From contig CM043702.1 of NCBI GenBank assembly GCA_023935145.1, positions 58,361,001 through 58,425,000 on the forward strand: a stretch of 64,000 nt of DNA, given 5' to 3'. Source of the stretch: Bretschneidera sinensis (lineage: Eukaryota > Streptophyta > Magnoliopsida > Brassicales > Akaniaceae). Below, piece by piece: positions 41,921 through 52,794 of the stretch. The position numbers and the translations under genes are program-made. Under the pieces are notes generated by a model that did not search any database, had not been told where the DNA came from, and was given only the letters and a program-made list of their open reading frames with translations. The stretch's first letter is position 1. The number at the start of each line of letters is the position of its first letter.

Positions 41921-42985
41921 GCAAGAACACCAACACAGGGAGGTAATCTTTACTTTCTGTCTTTAATTGATGATTATTCTAGAAAGGTTTGGGTTTATTT
42001 GCTTAGAAATAAAACAGATGCTTTGAATAAGTTTGTGGTGTGGAAAAAGCTGGAGGAAACTCAAATGGGTAGGGTAGTTAAGGTGTTAAGAACCGATAAT
42101 GGCTTAGAATTTTTTAACAAGGAACTTTATCAATTCTGTAGGTTAAATGGGATTCTAGGACATAGAACGGTTGTGAAAACCCCTCAGCAAAATGGAGTTG
42201 CTGAGAGGATGAATAAGACCTTTATGAAAAAGGTTAGGTGTATGATTATAGGATCCCGATTACCAAAATGTTTTTGGGTGGAAGCGATGTCTACTGCTGC
42301 GTATTTGGTTAATAGATCACCCTCTAGAGCTTTAGAGCTTAAGACTCCCGATGAGATATGGAGTGGGAAACCCCCTGAGTTGAACAACCTTAGGACTTTT
42401 GGGAGTGCTACGTATGCACATCAAAAGGATGATAAACTTAGCCCAAGGTCTAGAAAATGTGTGTTTCTAGGATATGGGGAAGGAGCTAAGGGGTATAGGT
42501 CGTGGTCCTTAGAACAAAAAGAAACTAAACTCATAATAAGTAGGGATGTCATTTTTAATGAGCATTTATTTCCCTATTTGGAGAAAACTAAATCTACAGG
42601 GGATAGTGAGCAAACCATTTCGGTATTTATGGAGCATAGCATCAAGGAAAATTCAGTTCGGGTAGACCAAGGAAGGCAAGAGGGTTTGGATCAGGTAGAG
42701 CCCATTGATGAAGGCCAAGCTCAGGACACTCGAGAGGAGGCTGAACTAGAAGAGGATGATGCAACAAGTCAAAATGACTATCAACTCACAAGGGACCGGG
42801 AAAGGAGGTTGGTCAGACCACTTTTGAGATATAGTTTTGCGGCTGCGAATGCAACAGCTCCTTGGATAGAAGAAGGGATAATTGAACCAGAGACTTACAT
42901 TGATGCCATGGGATGTAAGGATTCGTCAAGATGGAAGCTAGCTATGGAGGAAGAAATGCATTCTTTGAGGAAGAACAACTCTTGA
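41921..42985 (+). CDS. pol: Copia-3 integrase core and linker (open 41999-42985)
   Basis: The best-preserved Copia integrase here. LSLIDDYSRKVWVYLLRNKTDALNKFVVW is followed by LRTDNGLEFFNKEL (second Asp) and TPQQNGVAERMNKTFMKK (Glu), with the first Asp upstream in IHVDL. Then AYLVNRSPSRALELKTPDEIWSG, SRKCVFLGYGEGAKGY, the acidic linker EQGRQEGLDQVEPID-like and DRERRLVRPLLRYSF, ending in a stop at 42983 within KNNS. The frame is open for 329 codons from 41999; stops before and after make the polyprotein defective. Confidence 0.86.
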   Translation, partial: ARTPTQGGNLYFLSLIDDYSRKVWVYLLRNKTDALNKFVVWKKLEETQMGRVVKVLRTDNGLEFFNKELYQFCRLNGILGHRTVVKTPQQNGVAERMNKTFMKKVRCMIIGSRLPKCFWVEAMSTAAYLVNRSPSRALELKTPDEIWSGKPPELNNLRTFGSATYAHQKDDKLSPRSRKCVFLGYGEGAKGYRSWSLEQKETKLIISRDVIFNEHLFPYLEKTKSTGDSEQTISVFMEHSIKENSVRVDQGRQEGLDQVEPIDEGQAQDTREEAELEEDDATSQNDYQLTRDRERRLVRPLLRYSFAAANATAPWIEEGIIEPETYIDAMGCKDSSRWKLAMEEEMHSLRKNNS

Positions 42986-44045
42986 GAATTGGTGCACATT
43001 CCAAGAAAACAGAGAGTTGTGGATTGTAAGTGGATTTACAAGATCAAAGAAGGGAACCCTCTAGGGGAAGAAGTCTGGTACAAGGCTAGGCTGGTGGAGA
43101 GGGGGTTCACGCAAAGAGAAGGCATAGATTTCACATAAATTTTCTCACTTGAGGAAATGGTGATTATCCTCATCTATGTCGATGATATGCTGTTGGTTGG
43201 TAACAGCAGGGAGAGGATAGAAAGGTTGAAGTCTCAACTCAGTTCAGAGTTTGAGAAGAAGGATCTTGGCCTTGCACAAAAGATCCTTAGGATGAGTATA
43301 ATTCAGGACAGGGAGAGAAACTGGTTGAAGGTTTCTCAGTCTTCCTACATAGAAAAGATGATGTATAAGGTTTCTATGGAAGATGGTAAACTAGTGAAGA
43401 TTCCCCTTGCTGGTCATTTCAAGTTCTCCAGCGAACAATGTCCTAGAACGGATGAGGAGAAGAAGGAAATGGACAAGGTCCCTTACTTTAGTGCGGTTGG
43501 ATCAGTCATGTTCATGATGGTAAGCACTGGACCTGACATTGCTCATGCAATTAGTTTTCTCGACAGATTTATGAGTAATCCCGGAAAGGAGCTTTGGCTT
43601 GAGATAAAGTGGTTGCTGAAGTACTTGAAGGCTCAGTTGCAGCAGATGGTAGCACACTCAACAATTGGGGTAGAGTACATAGCAGCAACGGAAGCCATTA
43701 AGGAGGCTATGTGGTGCAAAGGGTTGTTGGAAGAGTTGAAGGTCCTAAAAGAGCAGGTGTTGGTGTATTTGGATAGCCAAAGTGTGTTACATTTGTGCAA
43801 GAATCCGGTGTTCCATGAGAGGACTTCAGGAAAATGTTATGGAAGGATGCATTCACGTGGACAAGATGGACACGAAAGAAAATCCTACAGATTTAGGTAC
43901 TAAAGTTCTACCTCTAATCAAGTTCAATCATTACCTTGGACTTCTTAGGATTGAAGTCATTTGATATGGTGACTCAAGTTGATTTTGGATCCTGTGTTCT
44001 TTGCATGATGGGTTTAGGTTTAATCACTTAGACAAAGGTAGAGAT
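42986..44045 (+). pseudogene. pol: Copia-3 shortened RT and RNase H
   Basis: LVERGFTQREGIDFT, a stop, then IFSLEEMVIILIYVDDMLLVGN: both catalytic Asp are kept, but the RT core is missing, with a slightly larger loss than in the other copies. The open frame 43157-43903 continues FEKKDLGLAQKILRM, VSQSSYIEKMMYKVSMEDGK, PDIAHAISFLDRFMSN and LLKYLKAQLQQMVAHSTIGVEYIAATEAIKEAMW, where the first RNase H half is again absent. It ends DSQSVLHLCKNPVFHER with a small further loss. Confidence 0.88.
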
Positions 44046-44917
44046 TGTTGGTATTTATCTAAGGATTAAACGGGTTGAAGAGGAGCTTCAGTAGTCTTTT
44101 GAGCAGTAGCACAAGGAGTGTGCGTCGCAGCCTATAGTAAGGGAGAAGTTGGCCTCCACCGGGTGTGCGCCGTGGCCCAAGGTAGCACAGGGTTGTGCGC
44201 CATGGCCCAGCCCTTGCACCCAGCACCTGGGAGGTTTCTGGCCTTGTGTGCACCTAAGCTAGCCTTATTCTGGGCCGCAACGCCAAGCGCACCTGATGCC
44301 AATTTTCAGCACTCTTCTCCTGGTGCGTGGGGTTTGATTAAAACACACAGGATCACTTAGACTTGTTGGAGGGCTATGTTTGATTGGTCCTCAAGATCTA
44401 AGGGTTGAGATTGACTTCAAGATTGGTTTAAGAAGTTGGTGCACTATATAAAGGGTCATCTAGCTTCAATCATAAGAAGATAAGATCATCATACAAGAGA
44501 ATTCAAGTGCAAGTGTGAGAGTGTAAAGACACAAAACACAAGAGAGGCACTAGAATAGATCTCATTCAAGAGTGGCTGGGATTGAGAGAGAACATACAAG
44601 AAGAGGGGTTCAAGGACTTTGTAATTGGAATTTTCATGAGGAAAATTACAGGGAAACATTTAGTTCTTATCTCTTTCTTTTCTCTTCTTTCATGTATCAA
44701 GAACAAGAGGGTTCTTGAGGAGGTGTTGCTGTTATTGTAAGAACTCATTGATTTAGTGTAGAGAGTTTGGAGTAGCTCACGAGGACGTAGGCATTTGCCG
44801 AACCTCGATAACAATTGCTTGTGTTCTTTCTTTGATTGGTTTGTTTCTATTCATTACAAGTCATTCTAAACTTAGGTGTTTAGAAGATCACCACATAGGC
44901 ATCTTGAAGTGATTTCC

Positions 44918-46232
44918 TGTTGAGCGATTATCCACCTAAATAATAAGCAAATAATCGCACTCGTTTTACTTGCAAGTGCACAAGGTCAACAGTGTAGTAT
45001 AGTGTGCGAAAGCAAGATCATCTCCATATGGATTGGTAAATTTCGTTTTGGAATTATATTCGCAATGTAAAAAGATAGAAATAATAAAAGAGTTGATTTT
45101 GATAAATGGCGTGGGGACTTGATATCCACCACTAATTATGCTACCACAACAAAACAGTATGCCAATGCTTTACTCATGCCATGAATACCTAATGTTTGTC
45201 AACCTAAGGGCATGGTATCTACTCCTTAAGCTATTGATCTCCCTAAGCAATGAGTTAGGCATGGTATCTGCTCTAACTCTTTTCTCTCTCAAGGGATTCA
45301 ACCTGGTGTATGTTGAGTTGTTCCTTAAGAGAGCATAGGATCTATGGAAATCGACAACTACACGGGACCTAGGGCATGGTATCTACTCCCGGTTTCCCAT
45401 GTTGATTAACCCAAGAATCCGGTGTGGATATCTTTTGTTACTAATGTCAGACCCAAGACTTAGTCATCCAAATTGGTCTAACTAACAAGTCCATACCACA
45501 TGCACATATTGATCAGACATATACATATGAGGAATTTAAATAAAAACAGGTATTAATCAAGTTAAGCAACACAACATAAATATCACAAAGGTGCCAATAC
45601 TAATTATTGAATAAACATAATTAGGGTTTCAACTAAGCCCTTACTAAAAGTTAAATACACATAATAAAAATAAAGGAAAGAAGAAACCCGAGAGAAGAGT
45701 CGTCAATTCCTCTCCACGGTCTCCTTCTCCAAGCTAAAGTAAAAGATAAAAGAAGGGAAAAAAGAAGTGATTATTTGTGTGTGCTTTACAGGTGTATTTA
45801 TAGGGCTTGAGTAGTCTTAGAAGGCTCATGAGTTCCTAAACTTTCCTAAAATACAAAACTCTTTTTTTTTTCCAAAATAGGGTTATTTTCAAAATAGGGC
45901 TATTTCCAAAATAGGGTTCTACAGTTTACTGTTCACGCCCATACATGTGCGCTCGATCGCATGCGTCTTGCACTCGATCGCATTGCTGCGCTCGATCCTT
46001 CATGTGTGCGAACGATCGCATGCAGTAGTGCGATCGATCGCACTTTGACCAGAAGCTGCTCTAGGATTTCCAAGCTTCTTCCCTTAAGTGCCAAAACTGC
46101 TTCCTTTTTCTCCAAGACCTATAAAAACATGTGAAACACACAAAATGAAGTAAAACGGACTAAAATGTATAGACAAAGAGCTTAACACATGTAAATTAAG
46201 GGGCTTAAATATGAATATTTAAGCACTCATCA
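44918..46232 (-). mobile_element. Solo LTR of an Athila-like family (1315 bp)
   Basis: TGTTGAGCGATT...ACTCATCA with perfect duplication TTTCC (44913-44917, 46233-46237). No primer site, coding or second LTR. On the minus strand it starts TGATGAGTGCTTAAATAT, the Athila-type LTR start, so it is best read as a minus-strand solo LTR left by LTR-LTR recombination. It carries a palindromic CGATCGCA cluster at 45949-46045 and a short CCAAAATAGGG repeat at 45871-45920. The same family supplies 1-117. Confidence 0.85.
45949..46045. repeat. CGATCGCA cluster with a 16-bp palindrome
   Basis: CTCGATCGCA, CTCGATCGCA, CTCGATCC and AACGATCGCA are followed by the perfect palindrome GTGCGATCGATCGCAC at 46028-46043. 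Confidence 0.85.
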
Positions 46233-46246
46233 TTTCCAACACTCAC

Positions 46247-46700
46247 TAAAAATTCAACTCCTCTTGTCATGGTATCTTGAACATCACATTCTTCCTAAAA
46301 CAATCTACCCAAGCATGATATGAAGATAACCAATTCATTCTCAAAATTAAATCAAAATTTGTCATATCTAAAGGCAATAAATCAAATTCAAATTCTCTAT
46401 CAGTCATACTAATCACACAACCCCGATAAATTGTCTTGATAATAACCATGTCCCCAGTAGGAACTTTAACAATAACAGCATGCATCAAGGGACTAACATT
46501 AGCATCAATAGATTTCATATAAGCACTAGATACAAAAGAATATGTTGCACTAGGATCAATCAATAATCTAGCAGGTCTATTAAGAATAGATACCACACCC
46601 ATAACAATATAAGGAGCGGCTCAGGCATCCTATTGGGTCAACGCATAGACTCTACTGTCTCTGGGTTGTAACTGACCACCGCGTCCTCTCTCAACTATTG
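46247..46700 (-). pseudogene. pro: Gypsy-A aspartic protease
   Basis: The open frame 46267-46602 on the minus strand reads ARLLIDPSATYSFVSSAYM, the active site with D-P-S-A (the family usually has D-S/P-G-A). It continues with IVKVPTGDMVIIKTIYRGC, REFEFDLLPLDMTNFDLIL and MNWLSSYHAWVDC, then the RT linker start (KNVMFKIPG). The Gly-to-Ser change and flanking stops argue against activity. Copia-3 cuts the following linker. Confidence 0.85.
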
Positions 46701-46759
46701 ATCCTCTACCTTTGCCACGCACACTCCCTGATCCACCTATCTTCTCCTAACACCTCTAG

Positions 46760-48045
46760 CACCTATCTCAACCGATTTCCCCCTAGATATTCTGCATTAA
46801 AATGTCCTCCCTCACCACATACAAAGCACATCTGAGTAGGACAATTTCGAGATAGATGCCCCGTCTAATTACATCTAAAACAAACTCTTAGCTCTTGATC
46901 ATACATCAGATTGCCACTTCCCCTTGGTGGTATAGTTACTCATCTACCATAACTCCCAGTTCCCATAGCTTGTCTTCCAAATCTAAGGGTCCCACCAATA
47001 TTACTCTGAGCTACAAAAGTAACAAATCTTGCTTGCCTCTGACTCTGTACTACAGTTCCTTGCGACAAGGAACGCCCCCTCTAGGTTGGTCTCCCACCCT
47101 ACACACTCATATTGCTACCACCTCTGGGTCCCTCAAATCTAGACATCTTCAGCGAATCACTCCTACCTTTAAACTCCATCAAATCTTTCTCAATCTGTAA
47201 TGCTTTATCCACTAGTATAGCATAATTCTCAATACCAATATAAGATATTTTAGTTCGAATTTCATAGTGTAACCCATCTAAAAATCCCTTACATTTTCTC
47301 TCTTCCATATTCACTAACTTAGGAAAAAACCTCAATAGGGCTATAAATCTACTATCATACTCAGCCATAGATAGAGTACTTTGCCTTAAATGAATAAAAT
47401 CTCTCTCTTGCTGTGCTTGAAATGTATTTGGAAAATACTTCGCAAAGAACACATCCTTAAACTTATATCAAGTTAAGGGTTGTTCTACTTTTGTACTCAA
47501 TCTAGGCAGAATATCCTCTCACCATTAAGAAGCCTCACCTTCCAGCTTATATAAAGTAAAAGCAACCTTCTATTTATATGTCGTTAGTAAGACTTCAAAA
47601 TATTTCTCAACGTGTTTAATCCCCTGCTCAACTTCCACAGGATTTACAGATCCTCTAAAAGACTGAGGTTTAAACTTAACAAATCTCACAAAACAATCCG
47701 CTTGCATCTCATGTGCAAACACACCCTCTCCCTCATGAGCTTCTTGTCTCACCACATTAGGTTCTATTCTACCACTTTCCTCTAATCTCTTCTATAAATT
47801 ATCAGTCTTTTCTTCTGCTGCATTCATTCTCTCCATAGAAATATCAAGAACTTCTCTCAACTAATCCCTCCTAATATTAGATTCTCTCCCACCTCTACTA
47901 GTACCAATTGCACTAACAACCTGTTCCCTTGCATGAACCACAGACTCAACCTCCCCTTTGCTTTAGCTCTTCTAAATATTAGGTGTCTACCATGTCTCCT
48001 TTGATTCAGAACTCTACCTCTAGCTCTAGCACGTCCACGTGTCAT
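46760..48045 (-). pseudogene. gag: Gypsy-A gag
   Basis: Start ATG at 48045 (MTRGRARARGRVLNQRRHGR), a basic N-terminus. Then VRFVKFKPQSFRGSVNPVEVE and HVEKYFEVL in 47570-47755, stops, and the open part 47099-47452 (FFAKYFPNTFQAQQERDFIHL, STLSMAEYDSRFIALLRF, RKCKGFLDGLHYEI). Near 46810-46890 come two zinc-knuckle-like blocks, FRCN, stop, TGHLSRNC and CFVCGEGGHFNAE. This is the standard capsid layout of chromodomain Gypsy elements. At least five stops or shifts. Confidence 0.86.
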
Positions 48046-48133
48046 CCTCAAACTCTGTATTAAAATATAATTTATTTAAATCTTCAATTTTTTTTAAAAT
48101 TTTTATGCAGTCTACAGAATCATAAAACCTAAT

Positions 48134-48145
48134 GCTCTTACACAA
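48134..48145 (-). other. Gypsy-A primer binding site, decayed
   Basis: Position and flanks match the initiator-Met site of Gypsy-D (62582-62593), but the word reads TTGTGTAAGAGC on the minus strand. Confidence 0.55.
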
Positions 48146-48149
48146 AAAT

Positions 48150-50127
48150 TATAACAACCTATCTTGGGTTTGCCACCCCTGAGACGTGTCGTCACTTTTT
48201 GAAATCCTAACACGACACATATATGAAACAATATAAAAATACCAACTGAAATTATCTACATACATAAATCCTTAACGCTCAACAAAGGAGTTACATTATT
48301 AAGATCCCAACTAAAACATTATATACAACATATTATGCATGAATATTTACAAATATTTTTTTAATTTTCATTGGTCTGAGAATGTGGACCACGTGGCTTA
48401 CAGATAATGACTCAGTCTGAATCTTAGGTCACCAATCTATTTGTCCTGCCTACTACCGAAAATTATTTAACAATAAGAAGTGAGCTTCACAAGCTCAATG
48501 AATTAAATCTACTAGAAGTATTTAATTTTTATAACTCCAGTCACTACTCATATCATACTAGAAGTATTCTATTTTCACTACTCATATCATAATCCTCATT
48601 ATTTATCAATCTCTTCTTAAGTTAATCATGAAATATATCAATCTTTCTTTTCATATATTTAATCATCTTGAGACTATCAATTCAACCTCATAATTACCTC
48701 ATTGTAATTATGTGGTTCACAGCATATAATCAATAACTCAGATAATTCTTATCATATCATACTTTCATATTTCTTTCTCATCATATCTGTCTTTCTGTGA
48801 GACTCATTCATCTATCAATAAATTCACAATCAAAAATAACACTTTAGCATCTCAAGCAATAATAATCAATATTTAAAACAAATGTAATTCATGAATTTAA
48901 ATTATCAAATAATTTCATATTATCATTTCGGAACGTCTTTCCACATGTCGACATGTTTGAGCTTAGACCGGTTGCCTTCCCGGTTCTTTTATTTTCAGCA
49001 TATACTGGCTATCACGGTTCCTTTATTTCATTTAGACAGGCTGCCTTCCCAGTTCTTTTCATTTCATGCATATGCATATGAACAATAATATGAAATATAC
49101 ATAAGAGCAATAATATAAAAACAAGCATACATTCAAACATTCAATTTAACTATCATGCTCTATCTTAAAATTATTGTTTTTATCATATTCATTAAATTAT
49201 CTCCTCATATATCATATCAAATTATCAATCATAACTTGTCAAGAATTTCATTTATCCTTTCATTATATATTTAATTAACTCATTATTTCAATAATATTAC
49301 TTCCCATATAATAAATCTTTAACATATCAATTATTCTTATCATATCCATCAACCAAATTTCATATATTATCCAATCATAGTTCAATAATTAATTCAAATA
49401 TCATCATTTTATACTTCATATTTATCTCGATTATTAAAAGTAAAGCTAACTCACCACGTAGCACTTAAAGCTACCCGTGGATCACCTCCTTGCCTTTTCT
49501 GCTCTTTTCAGCAATTTCACCTGATTGTTAACGCTTGACATAATATTTATATTAAATTTTCTAATTTATTATTCAACTCTTCCATAATTCATACCCTTTA
49601 AATTTCTACATCAAATTCTAGGTAATTTCATGTATGCATAATTCCAAAAATAAAATTCACATTATTACCTTTTGTTTTTCTTAAAGCTTCCCTCGAATCT
49701 CTTCAAAATTCTCCCGTAAACCTCTTCAAAATTTCAACCTTTATTTGGATTCCCAAGTGTTCAAAAAAAAAGAGTAATTTGAATTGAAGAAAGAAGAAAA
49801 CCAAACAGGATTTGATAAAATAATAAAACAAAAATTAAATTCTTATATAATAACACCAACCGCCCCTACCATTTTTTATTTTGTGTTGTTAAAATGCAAA
49901 AAATGCATGTTGGGTGACAACACCTGGACATCCAGGTGTTGTCCTACTTTTTTTTTTGGACAACATCCAGAACTTCTTCTTCTTTTTTTCGGACAACGTC
50001 TAGAACTTCTTTTTTTTCAAAAGAATTATTTTATTCAATAACAAATCTTTCATATATATTATTTTAATTTCATGTCATATATATCAATTTACTTCTTTAC
50101 CCTTACATTAAGAACACGGGTACTACA
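48150..50127 (-). repeat. Gypsy-A 5' LTR
   Basis: 1978 bp, TATAACAACC...ACTACA then duplication GTAGG. Contains palindrome ACATGTCGACATGT at 48943-48956 and three minisatellite units at 48967-49060. Confidence 0.9.
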
Positions 50128-50746
50128 GTAGGTGCTGTAAAAGGGCAACAACTTGCTAATGTTTTTTTTTAAGCCTTAATTGTCACGTGATTCCTTCATC
50201 AAATCTTAAAGTAACATGTTCAAAAGTCATCTCTTGCATACATTGTTTTTTCAAACTTTATAATTAAATAAGAAAAGATTCTAAATGTCATGACTCATTT
50301 CACGCCCAAGAAATTTGAAATTTAATGAATAAAAATGAAAAGACTCTGTAGAATCAGCTCAAAAATTACCAAAAGTCCTCATAGTAGGTGATGCAAAAGT
50401 CCTCACAACAGGCAAATCACCAAAATACTTCTTAGCAGGCAAATCACCAAAATACTTCCTAGCAGGCAAATCACCAAAAAAACTTCCCAGTAGGTAAATC
50501 ATCAAAAAGCTTAAGAATGACTCAAGAACAAATATTGAAAGCTTTGAAAAATAGTAGATAAGCTCTTGAAGAAATTGAATGTTCTAAGTAGATAAAAATG
50601 GTCATTTATAATGGTATTCAATTAACTGTTAAAAATATTAAATGGTTGTTTGGTGCATTTAATGTTCTGTCCTGCGCCTCAATTTTTGGAAAATAACCAT
50701 TATATTCGTTAGTACAATCGATTGTGGCTTAGTCCCAATTGACTAT
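50128..50746. other. Old repeat remnant with a 27-bp tandem repeat
   Basis: Starts with Gypsy-A's right duplication. A short reading VKGQQLANVF at 50134-50165 resembles the end of a Copia RNase H (KGQLADIF type), but nothing more can be supported. The tandem repeat is at 50384-50510. Confidence 0.4.
50384..50510. repeat. 27-bp tandem repeat, about four to five units
   Basis: CTTCYTAGCAGGCAAATC followed by ACCAAAATA is repeated with 26-28-base spacing; outer units are more diverged. Confidence 0.88.
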
Positions 50747-51488
50747 TGTAGACACCTAATTTTGTTCCAAAATTTTGAACAAGCCACGTGTGGGTTCCAA
50801 TGATGAATCTTATATCCTAATGTCCTCGGACTTAGTAAATTCAAAGGTTTGAATTTAATTTCTAAATAGAACCCATTGCAAACCATTCTTGTTCAATCCA
50901 CTAAATCCACCTTAAGCTCAAATCAATTAGGCCATATTTGATTCCACCAAATTCAGGCTTAAAACCTTAAATTCATTTTTGGCCTAACCCAAAATCCACC
51001 AAAGCCCATTCATTTTTTCTAGTCCAAAACACTTTTGGCCCAAAATCCTAGCCCAAGAAGACCATCCAATTTTGAAAATGAATTTTCAATTTCACCCACC
51101 ATATGTCACCTTTTGATTGGTTCCACTTTATAAGACAAACTCTCTCTTTTGTATCAATTTTTTTTCTTTCTTTCCTCTCCCTCATGGCTGACCATATGCT
51201 TTCTATAAGGAGAAGTTTTACTTCTTCACTTTTGCCTTGTTAAATGGACATTTCCTTTGTGAGCGCTCACTCTTTCCCATTTGTCAAAGTCCACCTTCAT
51301 CACATATAAAACTACATTTTTCTTCCTCCTTATGGCCAACCATATGAGTGGAAAAAAAGAAGTTTTCTTCTTCCTTTTTGACTTATTAATTGGAAATTTC
51401 CTTTCTAAGCTCTCATATTTTCTCATATGTCAAAGTCCCATTTTCTACATAAAACATACACTTTCTCTCATCTTCTTAACCGGGCATG

Positions 51489-51993
51489 TGACACCGGGCA
51501 GAATAACGATTATTCTGTAGGCTATTTTTCAACAGATAATTCACATGGAAGAAAATAACACAAGAGAAAAACCTTAGAAAAAAACAGAGGAACAACTCTG
51601 AATTTTATTCAAAATTATGCAAATCAATAATAATGATAATTTATCTTTTCCGTATGTGGCTTCCTTATTTATAAGGTCAAAGCAAAAAAAGAAAAAATCC
51701 CCGAAAACATAATCCTGGGGAAAACTAAGGAAATTACTAAAATTAAGCGATTGTATTAAGGAAGAATCAACGACAGTCAATTCTGACTTGAATACAAAAG
51801 AAAATTGCAAATGGAAAGTTTCCTAAAACTGGAAACTACAAATTTGAAGTCCTAAAACAAAATCAATGGCAGTCAACCGTTCTAGGTAGTCCACCTGCCA
51901 TTTTTGCGCTGATCTGCCAACTCAAGGTATCTCAGTGCCAACAACGTGTAATCTGACAACTCAGCATCATCTGACTCGGATCCTCCTGCATCA
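51489..51993 (-). repeat. Gypsy-E 3' LTR, encoding the C-terminus of the polyprotein
   Basis: 505 bp. Its right part (51882-51993) codes the last 37 codons of the Gypsy-E frame (DAGGSESDDAEL to QRKNGRWTT). Confidence 0.88.
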
Positions 51994-52794
51994 GTCACCT
52001 CGGGTTGGAAAGAACTCATCCTTGAGTTCACAATAGCTTCATCGGAATCCCCAAAACAAGGACTCAAGTGTTTCACATTAAAGACATCAGGCGGCAACCC
52101 AGGAGGAAGATCCTCTAGCATCAGGTCAGAAAACTCTGCTAGCAGCTGCTGCACCTATGCTGGTAAATCTGGATTCATGTCTGCTGCACTATTCCCACAA
52201 GACAGCAGAGCATAGACCACGTCTCCACGCTCAATCTCAGCTAAAAACCTGGACATCGAAAGCAGATTAGTATTATTGGCTGCCGGGGTAGGAGTGGTTC
52301 CTTCCCGACGAGGTGCTAACACAATCTTCTTCCCTTTAATGCTAAGGGAATATGTATCTTTCCGCCCATCATGAATAACACTGCGATTATACAGCTAAGG
52401 TCTGCCTAACAATACATGACAAGCATCCATAGACACAACATCACACCAAGCATTATCAAAATATTTCCTACCAATCGAAAAAGACACTAGGCATCGCCTA
52501 TCTACTGTTACCTCACTGCCTTTATTCAGCCATGACAATTTATACGGCTTCAGATGACGATCTATCTTCAACTGCAGTTTCTGGACAGTCTCTTCAGACA
52601 CTACATTCTCATAACTACCACTGTCAATGATCATTTTGCAGACTTTATCTACAACTGTGCAGATCGTGTGGAAAATATTAGCTCTCAACCAATCGTCCCC
52701 TGTATCGCCCTTGGGGGTCAGTAGACTCTTATGAACGATCAGAGTCTCATGGCCATCTCCATCTTCATCATCTTCATACACAGGCTCTCCAATC
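51882..52794 (-). pseudogene. pro: Gypsy-E protease joined to integrase C-terminal tail
   Basis: The open frame 52395-52781 reads CKMIIDSGSYENVVSEETVQKL, an intact D-S-G protease site, and VVSMDACHVLLGRP, then a stop in place of Trp and LYNRSVIHDGRKDTYSL. After about 80 more codons and a stop at 52155 comes LLAEFSDLMLEDLPPGLPP, the RT linker. It is joined in frame at about 52088 to DVFNVKHLSPCFGDSDE, the extreme C-terminus of integrase in this family. So the whole RT-RNase H-integrase core was removed without breaking the frame. Confidence 0.85.

Larger units (their letters stand above)
33760..46241 (+). mobile_element. Copia-3: Tork-like Copia element hosting Copia-4 and a solo LTR
   Basis: LTRs at 33760-34586 and 44046-46241 (the latter split by the solo LTR) begin TGTTGGTRTTT and end TTTCCAACA. 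Duplication CTCCC (33755-33759) and CTCAC (46242-46246), one mismatch. Rejoining the flanks restores Gypsy-A sequence that matches the Gypsy-D homologue near 60940. Order: LTR, Met primer site, leader repeat, gag, protease (cut by Copia-4), pre-integrase, integrase, RT, RNase H, LTR. It alone keeps a 62-codon gag segment, so it looks like the oldest gag form of the family here, but it shares the RT and RNase H losses. Confidence 0.93.
44046..46241 (+). repeat. Copia-3 3' LTR, split by a solo LTR
   Basis: LTR parts 44046-44917 and 46238-46241. The solo LTR inserted within the last ten bases, so only AACA of the LTR end lies beyond it and one TTTCC. TATA at 44445. GC-rich patch at 44100-44290 is longer than in the 5' LTR. 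Confidence 0.9.
1249..50127 (-). mobile_element. Gypsy-A: chromodomain Ty3/Gypsy element (Tekay/Del type) hosting two large insertions
   Basis: LTRs at 1249-3189 and 48150-50127 start TGTAAC (TATAAC in the decayed right copy) and end ATTACA or ACTACA. They are flanked by the perfect 5-bp duplication GTAGG (1244-1248, 50128-50132). On the minus strand the order is 5' LTR, gag, protease, RT, RNase H, integrase C-terminus, chromodomain, 3' LTR. Copia-1 (4581-33059) splits the RT at its catalytic block and Copia-3 (33760-46241) splits the protease/RT linker. All coding parts carry stops. The integrase zinc finger and catalytic core are absent between RNase H and the GPY/F module. The chromodomain and polypurine tract support the Tekay/Del assignment. 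Confidence 0.93.

Noticed and set aside
50128..50200. Copia RNase H end at the right flank of Gypsy-A
   Set aside because: Only about ten residues (VKGQQLANVF) look right and the left flank gives no matching continuation; too short to call as a gene.
50384..50510. Possible CRISPR-like array
   Set aside because: Units of 27 bp are contiguous with no unique spacers, in plant repeat DNA.
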